Shown: in pieces, positions 16,997-25,562 of the stretch
Numbering within the stretch: position 1 is the stretch's first letter
How the letters are laid out: the number at the start of each line of letters is the position of its first letter
Assembly (NCBI GenBank): GCA_002437435.1
Contig: DJPV01000027.1
Coordinates: 1-44,394, forward strand
Direction of reading: 5' to 3'
Source: Lachnospiraceae bacterium UBA6403
GTDB taxonomy: Bacteria > Bacillota > Clostridia > Lachnospirales > Lachnospiraceae
DNA length: 44,394 bases
Position numbers and translations under genes: made by a program
Notes under the pieces: generated by a model
The model's database searches: none
The model's input: only the letters and a program-made list of their open reading frames with translations
Told to the model about the DNA's origin: nothing

Positions 16997-17995
16997 TTGA
17001 AAAGAGCCAGAATAGGTGGTCAGGCTGTGATCGAAGGTGTAATGATGAAATATGGAGACCATTATGCTGTAGCGGTCAGAAAGCCGGACCAGGAGATCGA
17101 AGTTAAAGTTGAAAGTTATACACCGATAGGTGAAAAGTATAAAATCCTGAAATTGCCAATCCTTCGGGGAGTGGTGAATTTCTTTGAGTCCTTGGTGATC
17201 GGAGTAAAAACTCTGACATATTCTGCGGATTTCTATGAAGAGGAAGAAACAACCGGGAAGAATGACTCTCAAGATGATGACAAACTGTCTGAAACAGAAA
17301 GCAGCAATGGAAACTGTTCAGGCGAGATAAAGGATAATAAAAAGGAAAGCAGTACAGGGGATGATCTGATGATGATTGGAACTGTCATTGTATCACTTGC
17401 CATTGCGATCGCATTATTCATGCTGTTACCGGCATTTATCGCGGGACTGCTTGAACATGTGACAAAAAGTAATGCATTAATAGCGGTAGCAGAAGGTGTG
17501 CTTCGGCTGGTAATCTTTCTTGCATATGTTGTATTGATATCATTGATGAAAGATATCAAACGTGTATTTATGTATCATGGTGCAGAGCACAAGACGATCA
17601 ACTGTTTTGAAGCAGGTGATCCGCTGACACCGGAAAATGTAAAGAAACATTCCAGATACCACAAGCGTTGTGGAACCAGTTTTTTAGTAGTCGTTATGAT
17701 TATAAGCATTATTGTGTTTATGTTTATAAATGTAAAAACTATGTGGCTGCGGCTGCTGTCACGTGTATTATTAGTCCCGATTATTGCAGGAATCTCGTAT
17801 GAATTTATCATGTTTGCAGGCAGAAGTGATTCAAAACTGGCGCATGTTTTAAGTGTACCGGGAATGTGGGTGCAGCGTCTTACGACGAAAGAACCGGATC
17901 TCGATATGTGTGAGGTAGCTATCCGTTCGGTAGAAGCAGTGATCGACTGGCGTGCATATCAGGAAGCTATGAAGCGCGGAGAGATTGAAGATTAA
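16997..17995 (+). CDS. DUF1385 family membrane protein (YqhQ-like)
   Basis: The start is TTG 16997, with GAGGTA a few bases upstream. The 332-residue protein opens with the family signature RIGGQAVIEGVMMK. Residues 82-124 form an acidic, low-complexity loop. Membrane segments are at about 125-152, 161-184, 228-246 and 252-274. Between them is the conserved MYHGAEHKTINCFEAGDPLTPENV...HKRCGTSF motif with His and Cys residues that could bind metal. The biochemical role is not established. It is regularly found beside rpmE, prmC and prfA in Clostridia, as here, and the prmC start lies 13 bases after its stop. Confidence 0.93.
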   Translation: MKRARIGGQAVIEGVMMKYGDHYAVAVRKPDQEIEVKVESYTPIGEKYKILKLPILRGVVNFFESLVIGVKTLTYSADFYEEEETTGKNDSQDDDKLSETESSNGNCSGEIKDNKKESSTGDDLMMIGTVIVSLAIAIALFMLLPAFIAGLLEHVTKSNALIAVAEGVLRLVIFLAYVVLISLMKDIKRVFMYHGAEHKTINCFEAGDPLTPENVKKHSRYHKRCGTSFLVVVMIISIIVFMFINVKTMWLRLLSRVLLVPIIAGISYEFIMFAGRSDSKLAHVLSVPGMWVQRLTTKEPDLDMCEVAIRSVEAVIDWRAYQEAMKRGEIED

Positions 17996-18008
17996 GGAAA
18001 ACAGATTT

Positions 18009-18854
18009 ATGACACAGCATCAGCTTGTAACAGCGGGAATAGAAAAACTGAAAGAACATAATGTGCCGGATGCAGATATCGATGCAGAGTTATTATGGCT
18101 CTATGTATCGAATCAGGATAAGATGGCATATATCATGAACCGTCAAGAAGAAGTCACTGATTCAGTCCGGTCTTTCTACGAAGCAGTGATCGATAAACGG
18201 TCGAAACGCACTCCATTACAGTATATAACAGGAACACAGTGCTTTATGGGATATGATTTTGAGACTGCACCGGATGTGCTGATCCCAAGATTTGACACAG
18301 AAGTTCTGGTAGAACAGGCAAATCGCTTGATTCATGACATACATTCTGATAAGATGTCTGTGCTGGATATGTGCTGTGGCTCCGGATGCATTGGATTGTC
18401 GGTAGCACTTATGAATCCGAAGGTTCATGTAGATCTGAGTGATATCTCGGATTCGGCGGTCGCACTTACAAAAAAAAATGCGAAACGATTAGCGGTATCT
18501 GGTTATACAGTTATAAAATCAGATTTATTTGATAAGATAGATAAAAGATATGATATGATCCTGTCTAATCCACCGTATATAGAGAGCGAAGTCATCGATG
18601 GGCTGATGCCTGAGGTTCGGGATCATGAGCCGAGACTGGCATTAGATGGTGATACGGATGGATTAAAGTTTTACAGAGCAATTATAGAGAATGCGGAGAG
18701 TTATTTAAATGAAAAAGGATGTATTTTATTTGAAATTGGTAATCATCAGGCACATGATGTGCAGCAGCTCCTTGTAGATAAGCATTTTGAGAATGTGTGT
18801 GTGGTAAAAGACCTTGCAGGAAATGACAGAGTAGTAATTGGAAGAAAAGCTTAG
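18009..18854 (+). CDS. prmC: Peptide chain release factor N5-glutamine methyltransferase
   Basis: The start is ATG 18009 (MTQHQLVTAGIEKL), with TAAGGA about ten bases upstream. The 281-residue protein has the PrmC N-terminal helical domain with RTPLQYITGTQCFMGYDF...PRFDTEVLVE around 68-102. The SAM-binding motif is VLDMCCGSGCIGLS (118-131), and the catalytic NPPY is at 187-190. It methylates the Gln of the GGQ motif of release factors. Its substrate RF1 is encoded 65 bases downstream. The glycine-rich loop has an unusual Cys-Cys (DMCCGSG) where DLGTGSG is common, which is within family variation. Confidence 0.96.
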   Translation: MTQHQLVTAGIEKLKEHNVPDADIDAELLWLYVSNQDKMAYIMNRQEEVTDSVRSFYEAVIDKRSKRTPLQYITGTQCFMGYDFETAPDVLIPRFDTEVLVEQANRLIHDIHSDKMSVLDMCCGSGCIGLSVALMNPKVHVDLSDISDSAVALTKKNAKRLAVSGYTVIKSDLFDKIDKRYDMILSNPPYIESEVIDGLMPEVRDHEPRLALDGDTDGLKFYRAIIENAESYLNEKGCILFEIGNHQAHDVQQLLVDKHFENVCVVKDLAGNDRVVIGRKA

Positions 18855-18919
18855 AAATAAGCCTGAATAGAAGAAAAGACACATGAACGGAAAATGACAT
18901 GTGCTACAGGAGGATTATT

Positions 18920-19996
18920 ATGTTTGATAAATTAGAAGATTTAGTAGACAGACTTGATACATTGAATAACCAGTTGACAGATCCGGATATCGTATCTGAT
19001 CAGAACAAATTCCGTAAATTAATGAAGGAGCAGAGCGAGCTTACTCCTATCGTAGAAAAGTATAAAGAATATAAAGATGCAAAACAGACGATCGAGGACA
19101 GTCTGCTTATGCTGGAAGAAGAAAATGATGAAGAACTTCGCGAGATGGCGAAGGAAGAATTAAATGAAGCTAAGGCAACAGTAGAAAAGACAGAAAATGA
19201 ATTAAAGATCCTGCTTCTTCCGAAGGATCCTAACGATTCCAAGAATGTTATCGTGGAAATCCGTGCAGGTGCAGGTGGAGATGAAGCGGCTTTATTTGCA
19301 TATGAGATCTACAGAATGTATCAGAAGTATGTGGATCAGTTTAAATGGAAAGTAGAACTGATGAGTGTAAATGAAAATGGAATCGGTGGTTTCAAGGAAG
19401 CAGTATTCATGATTACAGGTGATGGCGCATATTCCAAGATGAAATATGAGAGTGGGGTTCACCGTGTACAGAGAATCCCCAAGACAGAGTCCGGCGGAAG
19501 AATCCATACCTCGACTGTAACAGTTGCAGTTATGCCGGAAGCAGAAGAGGTCGATGTAGAGATCAATGAAAATGATATCCGTATCGATGTTATGAGAGCG
19601 TCCGGTAATGGTGGTCAGTGTGTCAATACAACAGATTCAGCCGTTCGTCTGACACATATACCAACCGGTATCGTAATTTACAGCCAGACCGAGAAATCAC
19701 AGCTTCAGAATAAAGCAAAAGCATTTGCACTGCTTCGTTCCAAACTGTATGATATGGAGCTTCAGAAGCAGCATGATGCAGAAGCTGCTGATCGTAAAAG
19801 CCAGATCGGAACAGGAGACCGTTCAGAGAAGATCCGTACTTATAATTTCCCGGAAGGCCGTGTAACGGATCACAGAATCAAGCTTACATTATATAAGCTG
19901 GAGCAGATCTTAAATGGTGACCTGAATGAGATCATCGACAGTCTGATCGCGGCAGACCAGGCTGCCAAACTTTCTCAGGTAAATGAGGAAGAATAA
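18920..19996 (+). CDS. prfA: Peptide chain release factor 1
   Basis: The start is ATG 18920 ([21 protein letters not shown]), directly after AGGAGGA. The 358-residue protein has the RF1 stop-codon recognition motif PxT (Pro-Lys-Thr, 187-189) and the GGQ motif (231-233), whose Gln is methylated by the product of the upstream gene. RF1 reads UAA and UAG and triggers peptide release. Genes in this window end with all three stops, so RF2 must be encoded elsewhere. A perfect TTGACA hexamer begins at the base after the stop codon. Confidence 0.98.
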   Translation: MFDKLEDLVDRLDTLNNQLTDPDIVSDQNKFRKLMKEQSELTPIVEKYKEYKDAKQTIEDSLLMLEEENDEELREMAKEELNEAKATVEKTENELKILLLPKDPNDSKNVIVEIRAGAGGDEAALFAYEIYRMYQKYVDQFKWKVELMSVNENGIGGFKEAVFMITGDGAYSKMKYESGVHRVQRIPKTESGGRIHTSTVTVAVMPEAEEVDVEINENDIRIDVMRASGNGGQCVNTTDSAVRLTHIPTGIVIYSQTEKSQLQNKAKAFALLRSKLYDMELQKQHDAEAADRKSQIGTGDRSEKIRTYNFPEGRVTDHRIKLTLYKLEQILNGDLNEIIDSLIAADQAAKLSQVNEEE

Positions 19997-20026
19997 TTGA
20001 CATATATTTGAATAAGTGGTTATATT
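19997..20026 (+). promoter_or_regulatory. Promoter of the Mur ligase-like operon
   Basis: A perfect TTGACA (19997-20002) is followed after 17-18 bases by TTATATT (20020-20026), a good -10. It starts at the first base after the prfA stop, so the three-gene operon downstream has its own transcription start. Confidence 0.72.
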
Positions 20027-20085
20027 ATATGTGGCTTAAATGGACATACTAACGATAATTTACAGATACGAAACGAGGTAGCTAG

Positions 20086-21483
20086 ATGTATAAAAAGAAT
20101 GTAAGGTTCTTCTTTGCTTTGTTCATGAGTAAACTGGCAAGAACCATGCAGAGAATGTTGAAGATGAACGCAAGTTATTTTCCGGGAAAGCTAGCGATCA
20201 AGCTTTGTCCTGATTTCCTTGGAAGAATAGAAAAGCCGGAAACGATCATCAGTGTGACAGGTACAAATGGTAAGACTACAGTATGTAATATGATCATTGA
20301 TGCACTGGAAAAGAATGGTTACGATGTCTTAAGTAACCGTGCCGGGTCCAATATCAATGCCGGAGTTGCAAGTGCGTTGATCGCTGAAAGCAAGCTTTCC
20401 GGTAAGACTAAGAAAAAAATTGCGGTATTTGAAATTGATGAGAGAAGCTCAAAGCTGATCTATCCATATGTAAAGCCGACATATGCAGTATGCACGAATC
20501 TGTTCCGCGATTCTATTCACAGAAATGCCAATCCGGAATTTATATTTAATATTATAAACAGCAGTCTGCCGGAAGAATCTCATCTGATATTAAATGCAGA
20601 TGATCTGATCAGTTGTAATCTGGGAGAGAAAAATGAAAAAACATATTTTTCAATCAACAGACTGCCTTCAGACAGAGAAGAATGTATTAATCTGATCAAT
20701 GATGTGAGAATCTGTCCAAAATGTCATCACAAACTGAAATATAACTATGTCAGATATCATCATATCGGAAATGCAAAGTGTGAATTTTGTGGCTATGCAT
20801 CACCGGTTGGAGATTATAAGGCAGAACTTGATTTTGATAAGAATGTTATGTCTGTTGCACATGGGGATAAGACAGAAGATTACCACATGGTAAGCAACAG
20901 TATCTTTAATCTGTATAATCAGTTAACTGCGATCACAACACTTCGTGAAGCAGGACTTACAGAAGAACAGGTTCAGAAGTCATTTGATAATCTGAATATC
21001 GTAGAGTCCCGTTATTCAAAGGAGACTGTAAAGGGAATCAATGTAATAACCCATATGGCGAAAGGCCAGAATCCGATTGCATGCTCCTGTGTATTTGAGT
21101 ATGTAGCAAAGGAACCCGGTAAAAAAGAGATTATTCTGTTATTAGATGATATCTTTGACAGACGTGGTTCATCCGAGAATATGACATGGATTTTTGACTG
21201 TGATTTTGAATTTTTAAATCAGCCTGATATTACGAATATTATTATTGCGGGTGTTCGTACGACAGATTATAAACTGCGTCTGATGATGGCGGGTGTGCCT
21301 GAGGAGAAGCTAAAAGAAACTCCGGATGAAGAGGGCGCTTATAAACTTCTGGAGCTGAATGGAACGGATAGTATCTATATACTTCATGAGTTATATGCAG
21401 CAGATACAGCGATGAAGCTCAGAGACAGTGTAAAGCAGTATATAAACAAAAAGGAGGCACAGGAAGATGGGAACAGGTATTAA
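20086..21483 (+). CDS. MurT-type Mur ligase, divergent subfamily
   Basis: This 465-residue protein has the Mur ligase central domain with the ATP loop VTGTNGKTT (58-65). A Cys4 zinc-ribbon insert follows around residues 208-236 (CPKCHHKL...CEFCG), as in MurT. Its C-terminal MurT-type domain includes WIFDCDFE and GVRTTDYKLRLMMAGV. MurT with GatD amidates the D-Glu of lipid II to D-isoglutamine. Two conserved stretches differ from the canonical pattern as I know it. The usual AKNPxGxN is AKGQNPIACS here, and the usual ADGxDxSWxWD is DRRGSSENMTWIFD near residue 350. The ATP site looks intact. The partner downstream also lacks its catalytic residues. It may be a paralogue with a different amine donor or acceptor rather than the housekeeping enzyme. 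It overlaps the next gene by 17 bases. Confidence 0.85.
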   Translation: MYKKNVRFFFALFMSKLARTMQRMLKMNASYFPGKLAIKLCPDFLGRIEKPETIISVTGTNGKTTVCNMIIDALEKNGYDVLSNRAGSNINAGVASALIAESKLSGKTKKKIAVFEIDERSSKLIYPYVKPTYAVCTNLFRDSIHRNANPEFIFNIINSSLPEESHLILNADDLISCNLGEKNEKTYFSINRLPSDREECINLINDVRICPKCHHKLKYNYVRYHHIGNAKCEFCGYASPVGDYKAELDFDKNVMSVAHGDKTEDYHMVSNSIFNLYNQLTAITTLREAGLTEEQVQKSFDNLNIVESRYSKETVKGINVITHMAKGQNPIACSCVFEYVAKEPGKKEIILLLDDIFDRRGSSENMTWIFDCDFEFLNQPDITNIIIAGVRTTDYKLRLMMAGVPEEKLKETPDEEGAYKLLELNGTDSIYILHELYAADTAMKLRDSVKQYINKKEAQEDGNRY

Positions 21484-22189
21484 GATCGAAGTTCTTTATG
21501 GAGAATTTGCCAATCTTTTTGGAGATTTACAGAATGTTAATTATCTGAAATCATGCATTCCGGATGCAGAGGTGATCTACACTGGACTGCATGACAAACC
21601 GGCATTTGCAGATGGCGGAGCGGATTTTGTATATATGGGTTCCATGACAGAGAATCAGCAGGAACTGGCAATAGAAGCATTAACACCGTATAAGGAACAG
21701 CTTACAGCGCAGATTGATGCTGGAACAGTGTTTTTATTTACAGGTAATGCCATGGAAGTTACGGAAGCTTACATTGAGAATGAAGACGGAAGTAAGATAA
21801 CAGGACTGGGTATCTTTGATACTTATGCAAAGAGGAACATGATGCATCGTTATAATTCACTGATCCTTGGAAAGTATGAAGATATCAAACTGGTAGGCTT
21901 CAAGGCACAGTTCAGTCACTCTTATGGAGACAATTCAAACTGTTATTTTTATGATGTGATCCGCGGTGATGGACTTCATCCGGGAGTACAGACAGAAGGA
22001 TTAAAGAGAAATAATTTCTTCGGTACTTATACCGTAGGTCCATTTCTCGTATTAAATCCGTTATTTGTTAAATATCTGATGACTCTTCTTGGAATCAAAG
22101 AACCAAAGCTTGCACATGAAGAAGTCATTATGAAGGCATACAGACAGAGACTTTCAGAATTTGAAGATGAAAAGTTGAGATACGAATAA
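21467..22189 (+). CDS. GatD-type class I glutamine amidotransferase-like protein, catalytic residues lost
   Basis: This 240-residue protein follows the GatD pattern: LYGEFANLFGDLQNVNYL at the N-terminus, a nucleophile-elbow segment at 88-97, and GTYTVGPFLVLNP near 186-198. In active GatD the elbow holds Cys (AxCGGYQ) and the later motif holds His (GTYLHGP). Here they read LFTGNAMEV, with Thr92 for Cys, and TYTVGP, with Val190 for His. Glutaminase activity by the known mechanism is therefore unlikely. The frame is full length with a good AAGGAGG site and overlaps the Mur ligase gene, so it is a maintained gene rather than decay. It may act as a structural or substrate-recognition subunit for the ligase. 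Confidence 0.8.
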   Translation: MGTGIKIEVLYGEFANLFGDLQNVNYLKSCIPDAEVIYTGLHDKPAFADGGADFVYMGSMTENQQELAIEALTPYKEQLTAQIDAGTVFLFTGNAMEVTEAYIENEDGSKITGLGIFDTYAKRNMMHRYNSLILGKYEDIKLVGFKAQFSHSYGDNSNCYFYDVIRGDGLHPGVQTEGLKRNNFFGTYTVGPFLVLNPLFVKYLMTLLGIKEPKLAHEEVIMKAYRQRLSEFEDEKLRYE

Positions 22190-22220
22190 AGGTCTTAACA
22201 GCTAAGGAGGCACAAAGACA

Positions 22221-23468
22221 ATGAATGGTAAAGAGGTATTTGAAACATATGAATCAGAGGTAAGATCATATTGCAGAAGTTTCCCTGCAATCTTTACAAA
22301 AGCCAAGGGATCGATCATTACCAGCACAGATGGTACAGAGTATGTTGATTTCTTCTGCGGCGCAGGAGCAGTAAATTATGGTCATAACAATGATTTTATC
22401 AAAGGAAAACTGATCGATTATCTTGCAAATGATGGCATTATCCATTCTCTTGATATGATGACAGAGCCAAAGGAAGAATTTATCCGTTATTTCGAGGAGG
22501 AGGTTCTTCAAAAGAGAGGTTTAAATTATAAAATCATGTTCCCCGGCCCAACAGGAACAAATGCAGTTGAAGCAGCGTTAAAGCTTGCAAGAAAGGTTAA
22601 GAAGACAAATCAGATCTGGGCACTTATGGGCTGCTTCCATGGAATGACACTTGGAGCTCTGGCTCTGACCAGTGATTCTGCCAGCAGAAAGGGTGGTGGT
22701 GTATGCTTAAATGATGTTACCCATATCCCTGCACCATATATGTTCCCTGAATTTGATACGATCAAATATATGGAGACATTACTGACAGATGATCATTCAG
22801 GTGTTGAGAAGCCGGCGGCACTTATTATCGAAACAGTTCAGGCAGAGGGTGGTGTTCAGGTATTTTCCGTTGACTACTTAAAGGCAGTCAGAGAATTGTG
22901 TGATAAGTACGGCATTCTTCTGATCGTCGATGATATTCAGGTTGGCTGTGCAAGAACTGGTACTTTCCTCTCATTTGAACGTGCTGGAATCGTACCTGAT
23001 ATGGTTGTAATGTCCAAGTCGATCGGTGGTTACGGTATGCCATTTGCAGTTACATTGTTCAAGCCTGAATTAGATATCTGGGCACCGGGTGAACATAATG
23101 GAACTTTCCGTGGAAACCAGCTCTCTATGGTTGCTGCCAGATTTGGCCTTCAGTATATGCTTGAGAATAAAGTAGAAGCAGAAGTAAAACGTAAAGAGGA
23201 GATTGTCAGAACATACTTCAAAGAAAACTTACAGAGTGATGCTGTTCAGATCCGTGGAATCGGTTTGATCTGGGGCATTCAGGTTGTTGATGGAAAGACA
23301 GCACTTGCGATCGCTAACAGATGTTTTGAAAAGGGACTTATCATTGAGCGCGCTGGTCGTGATAATGATGTAGTGAAATTAATGCCGGCACTTACGATTC
23401 CGGATGAGCAGTTAGTAAAGGGTCTTGATATTCTTGTGTCAAGCGTAAAGGAAATCTGTAATTTATAA
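22221..23468 (+). CDS. EctB-type diaminobutyrate-2-oxoglutarate aminotransferase
   Basis: This 415-residue class III PLP aminotransferase has the family features MFPGPTGTNAVEAALKLAR (106-124), CFHGMTLGALALT (138-150), IVDDIQVGCARTGTFLSFERAG with the cofactor Asp near 238, and the PLP Lys266 in MSKSIGGYGMP. This pattern is typical of EctB/DABA aminotransferases, which make L-2,4-diaminobutyrate from aspartate semialdehyde and glutamate. EctA and EctC are absent nearby, so the product is probably not ectoine. It is the last gene of the operon, 31 bases after the GatD-like gene with an AAGGAGG site. The exact substrate is inferred from the subfamily; ornithine or GABA transamination is less likely. 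Confidence 0.85.
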   Translation: MNGKEVFETYESEVRSYCRSFPAIFTKAKGSIITSTDGTEYVDFFCGAGAVNYGHNNDFIKGKLIDYLANDGIIHSLDMMTEPKEEFIRYFEEEVLQKRGLNYKIMFPGPTGTNAVEAALKLARKVKKTNQIWALMGCFHGMTLGALALTSDSASRKGGGVCLNDVTHIPAPYMFPEFDTIKYMETLLTDDHSGVEKPAALIIETVQAEGGVQVFSVDYLKAVRELCDKYGILLIVDDIQVGCARTGTFLSFERAGIVPDMVVMSKSIGGYGMPFAVTLFKPELDIWAPGEHNGTFRGNQLSMVAARFGLQYMLENKVEAEVKRKEEIVRTYFKENLQSDAVQIRGIGLIWGIQVVDGKTALAIANRCFEKGLIIERAGRDNDVVKLMPALTIPDEQLVKGLDILVSSVKEICNL

Positions 23469-23484
23469 AAATATAGATAACAGA

Positions 23485-23501
23485 TGTAAGTTGTACTTAC
23501 A
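23485..23501. repeat. Perfect inverted repeat, operator-like
   Basis: TGTAAGT-TGT-ACTTACA, seven-base arms with a three-base centre, 16 bases after the aminotransferase stop and with no T-run. It looks more like a protein-binding site than a terminator. Confidence 0.4.
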
Positions 23502-23511
23502 ATAGTATAAG

Positions 23512-23571
23512 ATACCTCTGGGTGATAAAGAATACGGTTTGAATGTATATTTATGATTCGGGGGTATTTTA
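23512..23571 (+). terminator. Possible long-loop terminator of the Mur ligase-like operon
   Basis: ATACCTC (23512-23518) pairs with GGGGTAT (23561-23567), followed by TTTTATTAT. Inside, ATAAA (23525-23529) pairs with TTTAT (23550-23554). The long interior loop makes this a weaker case. The rest of the 268-base gap to the next gene shows only the inverted repeat and promoter listed separately. Confidence 0.4.
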
Positions 23572-23660
23572 TTATCGCTGTTAATTATCTGTATCTTTTA
23601 TCGCTTGGCGTGTATATGGTTTGATGGAGGGAAGAAAATCGGTTATTAAAAATTATTTGC

Positions 23661-23689
23661 TTGACAAAAAATGGTGAACATGAAACTAT
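23661..23689 (+). promoter_or_regulatory. Candidate promoter of the 23737 membrane protein gene
   Basis: A perfect TTGACA (23661-23666) is followed after 17 bases by a poor -10, AACTAT (23684-23689). The weak -10 suggests low or activated expression. Confidence 0.4.
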
Positions 23690-23736
23690 GGACATAGGAT
23701 TTTTTCGTTACAGGATGGAATGGGAGGTAACTTAAT

Positions 23737-25506
23737 ATGGATATAAATAATACACCACCGAACTTTGATGGACAGCCAAATTATAATAACGTTCCGCCAA
23801 ACTTCGGTGAACAACAGAATTATAATAATGTACCACCGAATTTCGATGGACAGCCGAATTTTAATACACCGCCAAATTTTGGATGGCAGTCAAATTACAA
23901 TTATAAGCCTAGAAGACCAAGACCGGGGGTATCACCGGAACGATTTGAGATCTTTGGCGGTTTTGCTTTTGGTTATGCCATGATCTACAGTGTGCTGATG
24001 TATCGGAACTATGCAAGCATCTGTGCTGTATTTATGGCGGTTATGACCGTTTTATTTATGAGCTTCAGTATCATACGTCATGAGAAGAATCTGCCGGTAA
24101 ATGGTGGAGAACAGTTTTCTTTTGGTAAACTGCTTGGAAAACAGACGAAGCTGATCCCGTATTATGCAGGTATCATTCTGCTTGGAGTATCCGTTTGCAG
24201 GACAGATGATCCTTTCTTGATCTTTATGAACCATCTCTGCATTTTATTCCTTGTATGTGCAGGACTTCTCCGATATTTTGATGATCTTAAAAATATGGGA
24301 TTTATCGAATATGGGCTTACAGTTATCGAAAAGATGGCAGAGCCGTTTACCTGTTTTGACCGTTTTTTCTCCGATTACAGACAGTATAACAGAGAGCACG
24401 AAAATGCAAAGAAGCGTGCAAAATTTGTCTATATTCTGATCGGTATCGTTGCTGCGATCCCCTTATTATTTATTATGATCACGCTGCTTGCCAGCGCGGA
24501 CCAGATTTTTGGGGATGCAGTGGAGACGATACTGGGTAATATCTTCCTGTCATGGGATGTGATCTGGTTTCTGGTATTTGCTTTTGCAGCATTATTATTT
24601 ACATATGGTATCATCGTGGCTGCACCGTTTGGAAGCAGACATCACAGACAGAGAAAAGAAGGCACGCATGAACCGATCGTTGCGATCACGGCGATGGGAC
24701 TGCTTACATTGGTATATCTGTTATTCTCAGTGATACAGATCCTTTATCTGTTTACAAATAATATGTCATTGCCGGATGATATGACCTATGCGGAATATGC
24801 CAGACAAGGCTTCTTCCAGCTTATGTTTGTATCGGTGCTGAACGTGATCCTGGTACTGATCTGTCATGCGATCTTCCGTAAAAGCACAGTGCTTAATATC
24901 GTACTGACCATTATGTCGGTATGTACCTATGTGATGATCGCATCTTCGGCGCTTCGTATGACTATGTATATCAAAGCATATGATCTTACTTATATGAGGA
25001 TTCTGGTGTTTGCAGCACTGGCTGTTCTTGCTGTGGTACTTGCAGGAGTGATCGTCAGAATCTATACTGACCGTTTCCCACTGGTGCGTTATTCGATGTA
25101 TGTGATCGTTACAGTGTATATTATCGTATCGTTCCTTCGTCCGACTTATCTCGTTGCCAGATATAATCTGGAGAATCAGGATCCGAAGGATGTGGATTTC
25201 CGGTATGTGACATCACTTGGTGCAGATGGAGCGGAAGAAGTATATGAGTTCATCGTAGATAACTATATGACGGGGCAGGGTGATGATTACTACGAGTACA
25301 ATGATGACTACAAATATGATGATTATTATAACAAATATAATAATTATAAAGATATCAAGGGTTTCTCTTACAGCAGAATGGAATGGTATTTTAATGACAT
25401 TCGGGATACCTATAAAGAGAAAGGGGCTATCCGTGGATTTAACTTCTCAAGGAATAAGGCAGAGAAGTATGCAGACCGTTTCTTTAAATGGTACGGGGAA
25501 GACTAG
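23737..25506 (+). CDS. DUF4153/DUF4173-like polytopic membrane protein with PPNF repeats
   Basis: This 589-residue protein starts with about 60 residues of imperfect repeats around PPNF (for example NNVPPNFGEQQNY). About ten to twelve hydrophobic segments follow between residues 70 and 480. The C-terminal part is hydrophilic, with a stretch very rich in Tyr, Asp and Asn (DDYYEYNDDYKYDDYYNKYNN) around 508-530. The membrane part resembles the DUF4153/DUF4173 proteins common in Firmicutes, whose role is unknown. There is no signal peptide, so the PPNF repeat tail is probably cytoplasmic. The ATG follows GGGAGGTAAC. Confidence 0.75.
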   Translation: MDINNTPPNFDGQPNYNNVPPNFGEQQNYNNVPPNFDGQPNFNTPPNFGWQSNYNYKPRRPRPGVSPERFEIFGGFAFGYAMIYSVLMYRNYASICAVFMAVMTVLFMSFSIIRHEKNLPVNGGEQFSFGKLLGKQTKLIPYYAGIILLGVSVCRTDDPFLIFMNHLCILFLVCAGLLRYFDDLKNMGFIEYGLTVIEKMAEPFTCFDRFFSDYRQYNREHENAKKRAKFVYILIGIVAAIPLLFIMITLLASADQIFGDAVETILGNIFLSWDVIWFLVFAFAALLFTYGIIVAAPFGSRHHRQRKEGTHEPIVAITAMGLLTLVYLLFSVIQILYLFTNNMSLPDDMTYAEYARQGFFQLMFVSVLNVILVLICHAIFRKSTVLNIVLTIMSVCTYVMIASSALRMTMYIKAYDLTYMRILVFAALAVLAVVLAGVIVRIYTDRFPLVRYSMYVIVTVYIIVSFLRPTYLVARYNLENQDPKDVDFRYVTSLGADGAEEVYEFIVDNYMTGQGDDYYEYNDDYKYDDYYNKYNNYKDIKGFSYSRMEWYFNDIRDTYKEKGAIRGFNFSRNKAEKYADRFFKWYGED

Positions 25507-25562
25507 GGGTATAAATATAGCAGTAACTTAATACTGCAAGAAGAAAAAGGGAGGTATATTTT

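Noticed and set aside
21467..22189. GatD-like gene as a decayed pseudogene.
   Set aside because: Full length, no stops, good ribosome binding site and fold motifs intact; only the catalytic residues differ.
22221..23468. Ectoine synthesis locus based on the EctB-type enzyme.
   Set aside because: No ectA or ectC is present beside it; the operon partners are a Mur ligase and a GatD-like protein.
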